NCBI RefSeq assembly: GCF_029227915.1
Contig: NC_079886.1
Coordinates: 3,658,001-3,722,000, forward strand
Reading direction: 5' to 3'
Length of the DNA: 64,000 nucleotides
Source of the DNA: Hydractinia symbiolongicarpus
Lineage: Eukaryota; Cnidaria; Hydrozoa; Anthoathecata; Hydractiniidae
A program made the translations under genes and the position numbers. Position 1 is the first letter of the stretch. Each line of letters starts with the position of its first letter. The notes under the pieces are model-generated. The model was not told the DNA's origin. It did not search any database and saw only the letters and a program-made list of their open reading frames with translations. Of the stretch, positions 20,401 through 34,217 are shown piece by piece.

Positions 20401-23377
20401 TGATGAATGAGACAATTGGATTGCATGAAATAACATTCTTCTTAAATTGGCATGATTGCCGGAACTCAGCGATTAAAATGAGCGCTGTGGTAGCGCTTTA
20501 TTTAAAAATGTAGATAAATAACTCATTTTTTACTGTAGGACCAATCCTAGCCGTTATCGCACGCTGAAGAAATTGAGACAGTTTCAAAAACTACATTTCA
20601 TTGACTTTCTAACGGTATCAGTCCGTTTCAGTTACAACAGTTGCGTAAAATATTCGTACCAACATAGTATTTAGCGATATTTTTCTGATATTACTAGGTT
20701 GCATCGCTTTTAACAGTGAAAGGATTGACTGCAGGACTTAATTGAACTAATTTTGGACTTTAACTTTATAAATGTGATAATTGAGACAATTGGACTCCAA
20801 GAAATAACAATGTTCTGAATTTGACATGATTGCTAGAACTCAGCGATTACACTGGGCGCTGTGGTAGCGCTTCATTTAAAAATGCACATAAATAAGTCAT
20901 TTTTTACTGTAGGACCAATCCTAGCCGTTATCGCACGCTGAAGAAATTGAGACAGTTTCAAAAACTACATTTCATTGACTTTCTAACGGTATCAGTCCGT
21001 TTCTGTTACAACGGTTGCGTCACATATTCGTACCAACATGTGTTTAGTGATATTTTTCTGATATTACTAGGTTGTATCGCTTTTAACAGTGAAACGATTG
21101 ACTGTGGGGCTTAATTGAACTGATTTTGGACTTTAACTTTATAAGTGTGATAATTGAGACAATTGGACTCCAAGAAATAACAATGTTCTGAATTTGAAAT
21201 GATTGCTAGAACACAGCAATTACACTGGGCGTTGTGGTAGCGCTTCATTTAAAAATGCAGATAAATAAGTCATTTTTTACTGTATAACCAATCCTAGCCG
21301 TTATAGCACGCTGAAGAAATAGAGACAGTTTCAATAACTACATTTCGTTGACTTTCTAACGGTATCAGTCCGCTTCAGTTACAACGGTTGCGTCACTTAT
21401 TCGTACCAACATTTATTTAGCGATAATTTTCTGATATTACTTGGTTGCCTCGCCTTAAACAGTGAAACGATTGACTGTGGGTCTTAATTGAACTGATTTT
21501 TGTCTGTGAGCTTACAAATGTGATGAATGAGACAATTGGATTCCATGAAATAACATTCTTCTTAAATTGGCATGATTGCCGGAACTCAGCGATTAAAATG
21601 AGCGCTGTGGTAGCGCTTTATTTAAAAATGTAGATAAATAACTCATTTTTTACTGTAGGACCAATCCTAGCCGTTATCGCACGCTGAAGAAATTGAGACA
21701 GTTTCAAAAACTACATTTCATTGACTTTCTAACGGTATCAGTCCGTTTCAGTTACAACAGTTGCGTCAACTATTCGTACCAACATGGTATTTAGCGATAT
21801 TTTTCTGATATTACTTGGTTGCCTCGCCTTAAACAGTGAAACGATTGACTGTGGGTCTTAATTGAACTGATTTTGGACTGTGAGCTTACAATTGGATGAA
21901 TGAGACAATTGGATTCCATGAAATAACATTCTTCTTAAATTGGCATGATTGCCGGAACTCAGCGATTAAAATGAGCGCTGTGGTAGCGCTTCATTTAAAA
22001 ATGTAGATAAATAACTCATTTTTTACTGTAGGACCAATCCTAGCCGTTATTGCACGCTGAAGAAATTGAGACAGTTTCAAAAACTACATTTCATTGACAT
22101 TCTAACGGTATCAGTCCGTTTCAGTTACAACAGTTGCGTCAAATACACGTACCAACATGATATTTAGCGATATTTTTCTGATATTACTAGGTTGCATCGC
22201 TTTTAACAGTGAAACGATTGACTGCAGGACTTAATTGAACTAATTTTGGACTTTAACTTTATAAATGTGATAATTGAGACAATTGGACTCCAAGAAATAA
22301 CAATGTTCTGAATTTGACATGATTGCTAGAACTCAGCGATTACACTGGGCGCTGTGGTAGCGCTTCATTTAAAAATGCACATAAATAAGTCATTTTTTAC
22401 TGTAGGACCAATCCTAGCCGTTATCGCACGCTGAAGAAATTGAGACAGTTTCAAAAACTACATTTCATTGACTTTCTAACGGTATCAGTCCGTTTCTGTT
22501 ACAACGGTTACGTCACATATTCGTACCAACACATATTTATCGATATTTTTCTGATATTACTAGGTTGCCTCGCTTTAAACAGTGAAACGATTGACTGTGG
22601 GTCTTAATTGAACTGATTTTGGACTGTGAGCTTACAAATGTGATGAATGAGACAATTGGATTCCATGAAATAACATTCTTCTTAAATTGGCATGATTGCC
22701 GGAACTCAGCGATTAAAATGAGCGCTGTGGTAGCGCTTTATTTAAAAATGTAGATAAATAACTCATTTTTTTCTGTAGGACCAATCCTAGCCGTTATCGC
22801 ACGCTGAAGAAATTGAGACAGTTTCAAAAACTACATTTCATTGACTTTCTAACGGTATCAGTCCGTTTCAGTTACAACAGTTGCGTCAAACATTCGTACC
22901 AACATGGTATTTAGCGATATTTTTCTGATATTACTAGGTTGCATCGCTTTTAACAGTGAAACGATTGACTGCAGGACTTAATTGAACTAATTTTGGACTT
23001 TAACTTTATAAATGTGATAATTGAGACAATTGGACTCCAAGAAATAACAATGTTCTGAATTTGACATGATTGCTAGAACTCAGCGATTACACTGGGCGCT
23101 GTGGTAGCGCTTCATTTAAAAATGCACATAAATAAGTCATTTTTTACTGTAGGACCAATCCTAGCCGTTATCGCACGCTGAAGAAATTGAGACAGTTTCA
23201 AAAACTACATTTCATTGACTTTCTAACGGTATCAGTCCGTTTCTGTTACAACGGTTGCGTCACATATTCGTACCAACACATATTTGTCGATATTTTTCTG
23301 ATATTACTAGGTTGCCTCGCCTTAAACAGTGAAACGATTGACTGTGGGTCTTAATTGAACTGATTTTGGACTGTGAG
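17402..23377. repeat. A-A'-D-D tetramer HOR domain (~1,494 bp)
   Basis: Monomer starts are 17402 (D), 17776 (D), 18150 (A), 18523 (A'/D chimera), 18897 (D), 19271 (A), 19644 (A'), 20017 (D), 20391 (D), 20765 (A), 21138 (A'), 21511 (D), 21885 (D), 22258 (A), 22631 (D) and 23005 (A). Two full tetramers are 19271-20764 (1,494 bp) and 20765-22257 (1,493 bp). The unit at 18150 is a trimer of 1,121 bp, because A' and D merged at 18523. After 22258 the pattern shrinks to A-D dimers. Confidence 0.92.
18523..18896. repeat. Chimeric A'/D monomer
   Basis: It begins as A' ('tataagtgtgataattgag') and switches near 'ggactccatgaaataac' to D ('gattgccggaactcagcg', 'ttaaaatgagcgctg'). It sits exactly where the neighbouring tetramers carry separate A' and D units. 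It marks a one-monomer deletion by unequal exchange within the first ~50 bp. Confidence 0.88.
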
Positions 23378-24770
23378 CTTACAAATGTGATGAATCAGAC
23401 AAGTGGATTCCATGAAATAACATTCTTCTTAAATTGGCATGATTGCCGGAACTCAGCGATTAAAATGAGCGCTGTGGTAGCGCTTTATTTAAAAAGGTAG
23501 ATAAATAACTCATTTTTTACTGTAGGACCAATCCTAGCCGTTATCGCACGCTGAAGAAATTGAGACAGTTTCAATAACTACATTTCGTTGACTTTCTAAC
23601 GGTATCAGTCCGCTTCAGTTACAACGGCTGCGTCACTTATTCGTACCAACATTTATTTAGCGATATTTTTCTGATATTACTAGGTTGCATCGCTTTTAAC
23701 AGTGAAACGATTGACTGTAGGACCTACTTGAACTGATTTTGGACTTTAACTTTATAAATGTGATAATTGAAACAATTGGACTCCATGAAATAACATTCTT
23801 CTTAAATTAGCATGATTGACGGAACTCAGCGATTACACTGGGCGCTGTGGTAGCGCTTCATTTAAAAATGTAGATATGTAAGTCATTTTTTACTGTGGGA
23901 CCAATCCTAGCCGTTATCGCACGCTGAAGAAATTGAGACAGTTTCAAAAACTACTTTCATTGACTTTCTAACGGTGTCAGCCCGTTTGAGTTATGACAGT
24001 TGGATCACATTTTTGTACCAACATGTATTTAGCGATATTTTTCAGATATAACTAGGTTGGATCGCTTTTAACAGTGAAACGATTGGTTGCAGGACTTAAT
24101 TGAACTTATTTTGGACTTTAACTTTATAAATGTGATAATTGAGACAATTGGACTCCAAGAAATAACAATGTTCTGAATTTGACGTGATTGCTAGAACTCA
24201 GCGATTACACTGGGCGCTGTGGTAGCGCTTCATTTAAAAATGCACATAAATAAGTCATTTTTTACTGTAGGACCAATCCTAGCCGTTATCGCACGCTGAA
24301 GAAATTGAGACAGTTTCAAAAACTACATTTCATTGACTTTCTAACGATATCAGTCCGTTTCTGTTACAACGGTTGCGTCACATATTCGTACCAACATGTG
24401 TGTAGTGATATTTTTCTGATATTACTAGGTTGTATCGCTTTTAACAGTGAAACGATTGACTGTGGGGCTTAATTGAACTGATTTTGGACTTTAACTTTAT
24501 AAGTGTGATAATTGAGACAATTGGACTCCAAGAAATAACAATGTTCTGAATTTGAAATGATTGCTAGAACACAGCAATTACACTGGGCGTTGTGGTAGCG
24601 CTTCATTTAAAAATGCACATAAATAAGTCATTTTCTACTGTATAACCAATCGCAGCCGTTATCGCACGCTGAAGAAATAGAGACAGTTTCAATAACTACA
24701 TTTCGTTGACTTTCTAACGGTATCAGTCCGCTTCAGTTACAGCGGTTGCGTCACTTATTCGTACCAACAT

Positions 24771-24794
24771 TGGATCACATTTTTGTACCAACAT
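24771..24794. other. 24 bp insertion scar (first of five)
   Basis: 'tggatcacatttttgtacc' from an E monomer is joined directly after the A-type 'cttattcgtaccaacat', duplicating 'gtaccaacat'. The same junction occurs at 27014, 30005, 33741 and 35984. It is best explained by one slipped exchange between A and E monomers, later copied with the cassette. Confidence 0.88.
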
Positions 24795-24890
24795 GTATTT
24801 AGCGATATTTTTCTGATATTACTAGGTTGCATCGCTTTTAACAGTGAAACGATTGACTGCAGGACTTAATTGAACTAATTTTTGACTTTA

Positions 24891-25247
24891 TTGAGACAAT
24901 TGGACTCCAAGAAATAACAATGTTCTGAATTTGACATGATTGCTAGAACACAGCAATTACACTGGGCGTTGTGGTAGCGCTTCATTTAAAAATGCAGATA
25001 GATGAGTCATTTTTTACTGTATAACCAATCCTAGCCGTTATTGCACGCTGAAGAAATAGAGACAGTTTCAATAACTACATTTCGTTGAATTTCTAACGGT
25101 ATCAGTCCGCTTCAGTTACAACGGTTGCGTCACTTATTCGTACCAACATTTATTTAGCGATATTTTTTTGATATTACTAGGTTGCATCGCTTTTAACAGT
25201 GAAACGATTGACTGCAGGACTTAATTGAACTAATTTTGGACTTTAAC
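24891..25247. repeat. As monomer, 18 bp junction deletion (first of five)
   Basis: A monomer that begins at 'ttgagacaattggactcc' right after 'tttttgacttta'. The 18 bp normally between them, including the tataaa start, is gone, leaving 357 bp. Identical junctions open the units at 27134, 30125, 33861 and 36104. Each follows a 395 bp unit carrying the 24 bp 'tggatcacatttttgtacc' insertion, so the two scars always travel together. Confidence 0.9.
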
Positions 25248-25620
25248 TTTATAAATGTGATAATTGTGACAATTGGACTCCAAGAAATAACAATGTTCTG
25301 AATTTGACATTATTGCTAGAACTCAGCGATTACACTGGGCGCTGTGGTAGCGCTTCATTTAAAAATGCACATAAATAAGTCATTTTTTACTGTAGGACCA
25401 ATCCTAGCCGTTATCGCACGCTGAAGAAATTGAGACAGTTTCAAAAACTACATTTCATTGACTTTCTAACGGTATCAGTCCGTTTCTGTTACAACGGTTG
25501 CGTCACATATTCGTACCAACACATATTTATCGATATTTTTCTGATATTACTAGGTTGCCTCGCCTTAAACAGTGAAACGATTGACTGTGGGTCTTAATTG
25601 AACTGATTTTGGACTGTGAG

Positions 25621-27490
25621 CTTACAAATGTGATGAATCAGACAAGTGGATTCCATGAAATAACATTCTTCTTAAATTGGCATGATTGCCGGAACTCAGC
25701 GATTAAAATGAGCGCTGTGGTAGCGCTTTATTTAAAAATGTAGATAAATAACTCATTTTTTACTGTAGGACCAATCCTAGCCGTTATCGCACGCTGAAGA
25801 AATTGAGACAGTTTCAAAAACTACATTTCATTGACTTTCTAACGGTATCAGTCCGTTTCAGTTACAACAGTTGCGTCAAATATTCGTACCAACATGGTAT
25901 TTAGCGATATTTTCTGATATTACTAGGTTGCATCGCTTTTAACAGTGAAACGATTGACTGTAGGACCTACTTGAACTGATTTTGGACTTTAACTTTATAA
26001 ATGTGATAATTGAAACAATTGGACTCCATGAAATAACATTCTTCTTAAATTAGCATGATTGACGGAACTCAGCGATTACACTGGGCGCTGTGGTAGCGCT
26101 TCATTTAAAAATGTAGATATGTAAGTCATTTTTTACTGTGGGACCAATCCTAGCCGTTATCGCACGCTGAAGAAATTGAGACAGTTTCAAAAACTACTTT
26201 CATTGACTTTCTAACGGTGTCAGCCCGTTTGAGTTATGACAGTTGGATCACATTTTTGTACCAATATGTATTTAGCAATATTTTTCAGATATTACTAGGT
26301 TGCATCGCTTTTAACAGTGAAACGATTGGTTGCAGGACTTAATTGAACTTATTTTGGACTTTAACTTTATAAATGTGATAATTGAGACAATTGGACTCCA
26401 AGAAATAACAATGTTCTGAATTTGACATGATTGCTAGAACTCAGCGATTACACTGGGCGCTGTGGTAGCGCTTCATTTAAAAATGCACATAAATAAGTCA
26501 TTTTTTAATGTAGGACCAATCCTAGCCGTTATCGCACGCTGAAGAAATTGAGACAGTTTCAAAAACTACATTTCATTGACTTTCTAACGATATCAGTCCG
26601 TTTCTGTTACAACGGTTGCGTCACATATTCGTACCAACATGTGTGTAGTGATATTTTTCTGATATTACTAGGTTGTATCGCTTTTAACAGTGAAACGATT
26701 GACTGTGGGGCTTAATTGAACTGATTTTGGACTTTAACTTTATAAGTGTGATAATTGAGACAATTGGACTCCAAGAAATAACAATGTTCTGAATTTGAAA
26801 TGATTGCTAGAACACAGCAATTACACTGAGCGTTGTGGTAGCGCTTCATTTAAAAATGCAGATAAATAAGTCATTTTCTACTGTATAATCAATCGTAGCC
26901 GTTATCGCACGCTGAAGAAATAGAGACAGTTTCAATAACTACATTTCGTTGACTTTCTAACGGTATCAGTCCGCTTCAGTTACAGCGGTTGCGTCACTTA
27001 TTCGTACCAACATTGGATCACATTTTTGTACCAACATGTATTTAGCGATATTTTTCTGATATTACTAGGTTGCATCGCTTTTAACAGTGAAACGATTGAC
27101 TGCAGGACTTAATTGAACTAAGTTTTGACTTTATTGAGACAATTGGACTCCAAGAAATAACAATGTTCTGAATTTGACATGATTGCTAGAACACAGCAAT
27201 TACACTGGGCGTTGTGGTAGCGCTTCATTTAAAAATGCAGATAGATGAGTCATTTTTTACTGTATAACCAATCCTAGCCGTTATTGCACGCTGAAGAAAT
27301 AGAGACAGTTTTAATAACTACATTTCGTTGACTTTCTAACGGTATTAGTCCGCTTCAGTTACAACGGTTGCGTCACTTATTCGTACCAACATTTATTTAG
27401 CGATATTTTTTTGATATTACTAGGTTGCCTCGCCTTAAACAGTGAAACGATTGACTGTGGGTCTTAACTGAACTGATTTTGGACTGTGAG
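25621..27490. repeat. Scar cassette 2, D-E-A-A'-As (1,870 bp)
   Basis: Monomer starts are 25621 (D), 25994 (E), 26366 (A), 26739 (A', 395 bp) and 27134 (As). It carries the same two scars at 27013/27014 and 27133/27134. It shares rare variants with cassette 1, such as 'gaatcagacaagtgg' in D and 'cgattggttgcagg' in E, so the two are direct duplicates. It lacks the additional A of cassette 1. Confidence 0.92.
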
Positions 27491-30481
27491 CTTACAAATG
27501 TGATGAATGAGACAATTGGATTCCATGAAATAACATTCTTCTAAAATTGGCATGATTGCCGGAACTCAGCGATTAAAATGAGCGCTGTGGTAGCACTTTA
27601 TTTAAAAATGTAGATAAATAACTCATTTTTTACTGTAGGACCAATCCTAGCCGTTATCGCACGCTGAAGAAATTGAGACAGTTTCAAAAACTACATTTCA
27701 TTGACTTTCTAACGGTATTAGTCCGTTTTAGTTACAGCAGTTGCGTCAAATATTCGTACCAACATGGTATTTAGCGATATTTTTCTGATATTACTAGGTT
27801 GCATCGCTTTTAACAGTGAAACGATTGACTGTAGGACCTACTTGAACTGATTTTGGACTTTAACTTTATAAATGTGATAATTGAAACAATTGGACTCCAT
27901 GAAATAACATTCTTCTTAAATTAGCATGATTGACGGAACTCAGCGATTACACTGGGCGCTGTGGTAGCGCTCCATTTAAAAATGTAGATATGTAAGTCAT
28001 TTTTTACTGTGGGACCAATCCTAGCCGTTATCGCACGCTGAAGAAATTAAGACAGTTTCAAAAACTACTTTCATTGACTTTCTAACGGTGTCAGCCCGTT
28101 TGAGTTATGTCAGTTGGATCACATTTTTGTACCAACATGTATTTAGCGATATTTTTCTGATATTACTAGGTTGCATCGCTTTTAACAGTGAAACGATTGA
28201 CTGCAGGACTTAATTGAACTTATTTTGGACTTTAACTTTATAAATGTGATAATTGAGACAATTGGACTCCAAGAAATAACAATGTTCTGAATTTGACATG
28301 ATTGCTAGAACTCAGCGATTACACTGGGCGCTGTGGTAGCGCTTCATTTAAAAATGCACATAAATAAGTCATTTTTTACTGTAGGACCAATCCTAGCCGT
28401 TATCGCACGCTGAAGAAATTGAGACAGTTTCAAAAACTACATTTCATTGACTTTCTAACGGTATCAGTCCGTTTAAGTTACAGCAGTTGCGTCAAATATT
28501 CGTACCAACATGGTATTTAGCGATATTTTTCTGATATTACTAGGTTGCATCGCTTTTAACAGTGAAACGATTGACTGTAGGACCTACTTGAACTGATTTT
28601 GGACTTTAACTTTATAAATGTGATAATTGAAACAATTGGACTCCATGAAATAACATTCTTCTTAAATTAGCATGATTGTCGGAACTCAGCGATTACACTG
28701 GGCGCTGTGGTAGCGCTTCATTTAAAAATGTAGATATGTAAGTCAATTTTTACTGTGGGACCAATCCTAGCCGTTATCGCACGCTGAAGAAATTGAGACA
28801 GTTTCAAAAACTACTTTCATTGACTTTCTAACGGTGTCAGCCCGTTTGAGTTATGACAGTTGGATCACATTTTTGTACCAATATGTATTTAGCGATATTT
28901 TTCTGATATTACTAGGTTGCATCGCTTTTAACAGTGAAACGATTGACTACAGGACTTAATTGAACTTATTTTGGACTTTAACTTTATAAATGTGATAATT
29001 AAGACAATTGGACTCCAAGAAATAACAATGTTCTGAATTTGACATGATTGCTAGAACTCAGCGATTACACTGGGCGCTGTGGTAGCACTTTATTTAAAAA
29101 TGTAGATGAATAACTCATTTTTTACTGTAGGACCAATCCTAGCCGTTATCGCACGCTGAAGAAATTGAGACAGTTTCAAAAACTACATTTCATTGACTTT
29201 CTAACGGTATTAGTCCGTTTCAGTTACAGCAGTTGCGTCAAATATTCGTACCAACATGGTATTTAGCGATATTTTTCTGATATTACTAGGTTGCATCGCT
29301 TTTAACAGTGAAACGATTGGCTGTAGGACCTACTTGAACTGATTTTGGACTTTAACTTTATAAATGTGATAATTGAAACAATTGGATTCCATGAAATAAC
29401 ATTCTTCTTAAATTAGCATGATTGACGGAACTCAGCGATTACACTGGGCGCTGTGGTAGCGCTTCATTTAAAAATGTAGATATGTAAGTCATTTTTTACT
29501 GTGGGACCAATCCTAGCCGTTATCGCACGCTGAAGAAATTAAGACAGTTTCAAAAACTACATTTCATTGACTTTCTAACGATATCAGTCCGTTTCTGTTA
29601 CAACGGTTGTGTCACATATTCGTACCAACATGTGTGTAGTGATATTTTTCTGATATTACTAGGTTGTATCGCTTTTAACAGTGAAACGATTGACTGTGGG
29701 GCTTAATTGAACTGATTTTGGACTTTAACTTTATAAGTGTGATAATTGAGACAATTGGACTCCAAGAAATAACAATGTTCTGAATTTGAAATGATTGCTA
29801 GAACACAGCAATTACACTGGGCGTTGTGGTAGCGCTTCATTTAAAAATGCAGATAAATAAGTCATTTTCTACTGTATAACCAATCGTAGCCGTTATCGCA
29901 CGCTGAAGAAATAGAGACAGTTTCAATAACTACATTTCGTTGACTTTCTAACGGTATCAGTCCGCTTCAGTTACAGCGGTTGCGTCACTTATTCGTACCA
30001 ACATTGGATCACATTTTTGTACCAACATGTATTTAGCGATATTTTTCTGATATTACTAGGTTGCATCGCTTTTAACAGTGAAACGATTGACTGCAGGACT
30101 TAATTGAACTAATTTTTGACTTTATTGAGACAATTGGACTCCAAGAAATAACAATGTTCTGAATTTGACATGATTGCTAGAACACAGCAATTACACTGGG
30201 CGTTGTGGTAGCGCTTCATTTAAAAATGCAGATAGATGAGCCATTTTTTACTGTATAACCAATCCTAGCCGTTATTGCACGCTGAAGAAATAGAGACAGT
30301 TTTAATAACTACATTTCGTTGACTTTCTAACGGTATTAGTCCGCTTCAGTTACAACGGTTGCGTCACTTATTCGTACCAACATTTATTTAGCGATATTTT
30401 TTTGATATTACTAGGTTGCTTCGCCTTAAACAGTGAAACGATTGACTGTGGGTCTTAACTGAACTGATTTTGGACTGTGAG
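27491..30481. repeat. Scar cassette 3, D-E-A-E-A-E-A'-As (2,991 bp)
   Basis: Monomer starts are 27491 (D), 27865 (E), 28237 (A), 28611 (E), 28983 (A), 29357 (E then A), 29730 (A', 395 bp) and 30125 (As). Scars are at 30004/30005 and 30124/30125. Compared with cassette 2 it has gained three monomers as A/E alternation. Private marks include 'gattgtcggaac' at 28611 and 'gtagatgaataac' at 28983. Confidence 0.92.
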
Positions 30482-33400
30482 CTTACAAATGTGATGAATG
30501 AGACAATTGGATTCCATGAAATAACATTCTTCTTAAATTGGCATGATTGCCGGAACTCAGCGATTAAAATGAGCGCTGTGGTAGCACTTTATTTAAAAAT
30601 GTAGATAAATAACTCATTTTTTACTGTAGGACCAATCCTAGCCGTTATCGCACGCTGAAGAAATTGAGACAGTTTCAAAAACTACATTTCATTGACTTTC
30701 TAACGGTATTAGTCCGTTTCAGTTACAGCAGTTGCGTCAAATATTCGTACCAACATGGTATTTAGCGATATTTTTCTGATATTACTAGGTTGCATCGCTT
30801 TTAACAGTGAAACGATTGACTGTAGGACCTACTTGAACTGATTTTGGACTTTAACTTTATAAATGTGATAATTGAAACAATTGGACTCCATGAAATAACA
30901 TTCTTCTTAAATTAGCATGATTGACGGAACTCAGCGATTACACTGGGCGCTGTGGTAGCGCTTCATTAAAAAATGTAGATATGTAAGTCATTTTTTACTG
31001 TGGGACCAATCCTAGCCGTTTTCGCACGCTGAAGAAATTAAGACAGTTTCAAAAACTACTTTCATTGACTTTCTAACGGTGTCAGCCCGTTTGAGTTATG
31101 TCAGTTGGATCACATTTTTGTACCAACATGTATTTAGCGATATTTTTCTGATATTACTAGGTTGCATCGCTTTTAACAGTGAAACGATTGACTGCAGGAC
31201 TTAATTGAACTTATTTTGGACTTTAACTTTATAAATGTGATAATTGAGACAATTGGACTCCAAGAAATAACAATGTTCTGAATTTGACATGATTGCTAGA
31301 ACTCAGCGATTACACTGGGCGCTGTGGTAGCGCTTCATTTAAAAATGCACATAAATAAGTCATTTTTTACTGTAGGACCAATCCTAGCCGTTATCGCACG
31401 CTGAAGAAATTGAGACAGTTTCAAAAACTACATTTGATTGACTTTCTAACGTTATCAGTCCGTTTCAGTTACAGCAGTTGCGTCAAATATTCGTACCAAC
31501 ATGGTATTTAGCGATATTTTTCTGATATTACTAGGTTGCATCGCTTTTAACAGTGAAACGATTGACTGTAGGACCTACTTGAACTGATTTTGGACTTTAA
31601 CTTTATAAATGTGATAATTGAAACAATTGGACTCCATGAAATAACATTCTTCTTAAATTAGCATGATTGTCGGAACTCAGCGATTACACTGGGCGCTGTG
31701 GTAGCGCTTCATTTAAAAATGTAGATATGTAAGTCATTTTTTACTGTGGGACCAATCCTAGCCGTTATCGCACGCTGAAGAAATTGAGACAGTTTCAAAA
31801 ACTACTTTCATTGACTTTCTAACGGTGTCAGCCCGTTTGAGTTATGACAGTTGGATCACATTTTTGTACCAATATGTATTTAGCGATATTTTTCTGATAT
31901 TACTAGGTTGCATCGCTTTTAACAGTGAAACGATTGACTACAGGACTTAATTGAACTTATTTTGGACTTTAACTTTATAAATGTGATAATTAAGACAATT
32001 GGACTCCAAGAAATAACAATGTTCTGAATTTGACATGATTGCTAGAACTCAGCGATTACACTGGGCGCTGTGGTAGCACTTTATTTAAAAATGTAGATGA
32101 ATAACTCATTTTTTACTGTAGGACCAATCCTAGCCGTTATCGCACGCTGAAGAAATTGAGACAGTTTCAAAAACTACATTTCATTGACTTTCTAACGGTA
32201 TTAGTCCGTTTCAGTTACAGCAGTTGCGTCAAATATTCGTACCAACATGGTATTTAGCGATATTTTTCTGATATTACTAGGTTGCATCGCTTTTAACAGT
32301 GAAACGATTGGCTGTAGGACCTACTTGAACTGATTTTGGACTTTAACTTTATAAATGTGATAATTGAAACAATTGGACTCCATGAAATAACATTCTTCTT
32401 AAATTAGCATGATTGACGGAACTCAGCGATTACACTGGGCGCTGTGGTAGCGCTTCATTTAAAAATGTAGATATGTAAGTCATTTTTTACTGTGGGACCA
32501 ATCCTAGCCGTTATCGCACGCTGAAGAAATTAAGACAGTTTCAAAAACTACTTTCATTGACTTTCTAACGGTGTCAGCCCGTTTGAGTTATGTCAGTTGG
32601 ATCACATTTTTGTACCAACATGTATTTAGCGATATTTTTCTGATATTACTAGGTTGCATCGCTTTTAACAGTGAAACGATTGACTGCAGGACTTAATTGA
32701 ACTTATTTTGGACTTTAACTTTATAAATGTGATAATTGAGACAATTGGACTCCAAGAAATAACAATGTTCTGAATTTGACATGATTGCTAGAACTCAGCG
32801 ATTACACTGGGCGCTGTGGTAGCGCTTCATTTAAAAATGCACATAAATAAGTCATTTTTTACTGTAGGACCAATCCTAGCCGTTATCGCACGCTGAAGAA
32901 ATTGAGACAGTTTCAAAAACTACATTTCATTGACTTTCTAACGGTATCAGTCCGTTTCAGTTACAGCAGTTGCGTCAAATATTCGTACCAACATGGTATT
33001 TAGCGATATTTTTCTGATATTACTAGGTTGCATCGCTTTTAACAGTGAAACGATTGACTGTAGGACCTACTTGAACTGATTTTGGACTTTAACTTTATAA
33101 ATGTGATAATTGAAACAATTGGACTCCATGAAATAACATTCTTCTTAAATTAGCATGATTGTCGGAACTCAGCGATTACACTGGGCGCTGTGGTAGCGCT
33201 TCATTTAAAAATGTAGATATGTAAGTCATTTTTTACTGTGGGACCAATCCTAGCCGTTATCGCACGCTGAAGAAATTGAGACAGTTTCAAAAACTACTTT
33301 CATTGACTTTCTAACGGTGTCAGCCCGTTTGAGTTATGACAGTTGGATCACATTTTTGTACCAATATGTATTTAGCGATATTTTTCTGATATTACTAGGT

Positions 33401-34217
33401 TGCATCGCTTTTAACAGTGAAACGATTGACTACAGGACTTAATTGAACTTATTTTGGACTTTAACTTTATAAATGTGATAATTAAGACAATTGGACTCCA
33501 AGAAATAACAATGTTCTGAATTTGACATGATTGCTAGAACTCAGCGATTACACTGGGCGCTGTGGTAGCGCTTCATTTAAAAATGCACATAAATAAGTCA
33601 TTTTTTACTGTATAACCAATCGTAGCCGTTATCGCACGCTGAAGAAATAGAGACAGTTTCAATAACTACATTTCGTTGACTTTCTAACGGTATCAGTCCG
33701 CTTCAGTTACAACGGTTGCGTCACTTATTCGTACCAACATTGGATCACATTTTTGTACCAACATGTATTTAGCGATATTTTTCTGATCTTACTAGGTTGC
33801 ATCGCTTTTAACAGTGAAACGATTGACTGCAGGACTTAATTGAACTAATTTTTGACTTTATTGAGACAATTGGACTCCAAAAAATAACAATGTTCTGAAT
33901 TTGACATGATTGCTAGAACACAGCAATTACACTGGGCGTTGTGGTAGCGCTTCATTTAAAAATGCAGATAAATAAGTCATTTTTTACTGTATAACCTATC
34001 CTAGCCGTTATTGCACGCTGAAGAAATAGAGACAGTTTCAATAACTACATTTCGTTGACTTTCTAACGGTATCAGTCCGCTTCAGTTACAACGGTTGCGT
34101 CACTTATTCGTACCAACATTTATTTAGCGATATTTTTTTGATATTACTAGGTTGCCTCGCCTTAAACAGTGAAACGATTGACTGTGGGTCTTAATTGAAC
34201 TGATTTTGGACTGTGAG
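30482..34217. repeat. Scar cassette 4, D-(E-A)x4-As (3,736 bp)
   Basis: Monomer starts are 30482 (D), 30856 (E), 31228 (A), 31602 (E), 31974 (A), 32348 (E), 32720 (A), 33094 (E), 33466 (A, 395 bp) and 33861 (As). Scars are at 33740/33741 and 33860/33861. The E-A-E-A block starting at 30856 is repeated from 32348 at an offset of 1,492 bp with the same private marks ('gtcagttgg', 'gattgtcgg', 'attaagacaatt'). Confidence 0.92.

Larger units (their letters stand above)
23378..25620. repeat. Scar cassette 1, D-E-A-A'-As-A (2,243 bp)
   Basis: Monomer starts are 23378 (D), 23751 (E), 24123 (A), 24496 (A', 395 bp), 24891 (As, shortened) and 25248 (A). It holds the first copy of a two-part scar. At 24770/24771 'gtaccaacat' is joined to 'tggatcacattttt', adding about 24 bp with a second copy of 'gtaccaacat'. 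At 24890/24891 18 bp is missing between 'gacttta' and 'ttgagac'. Confidence 0.92.
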
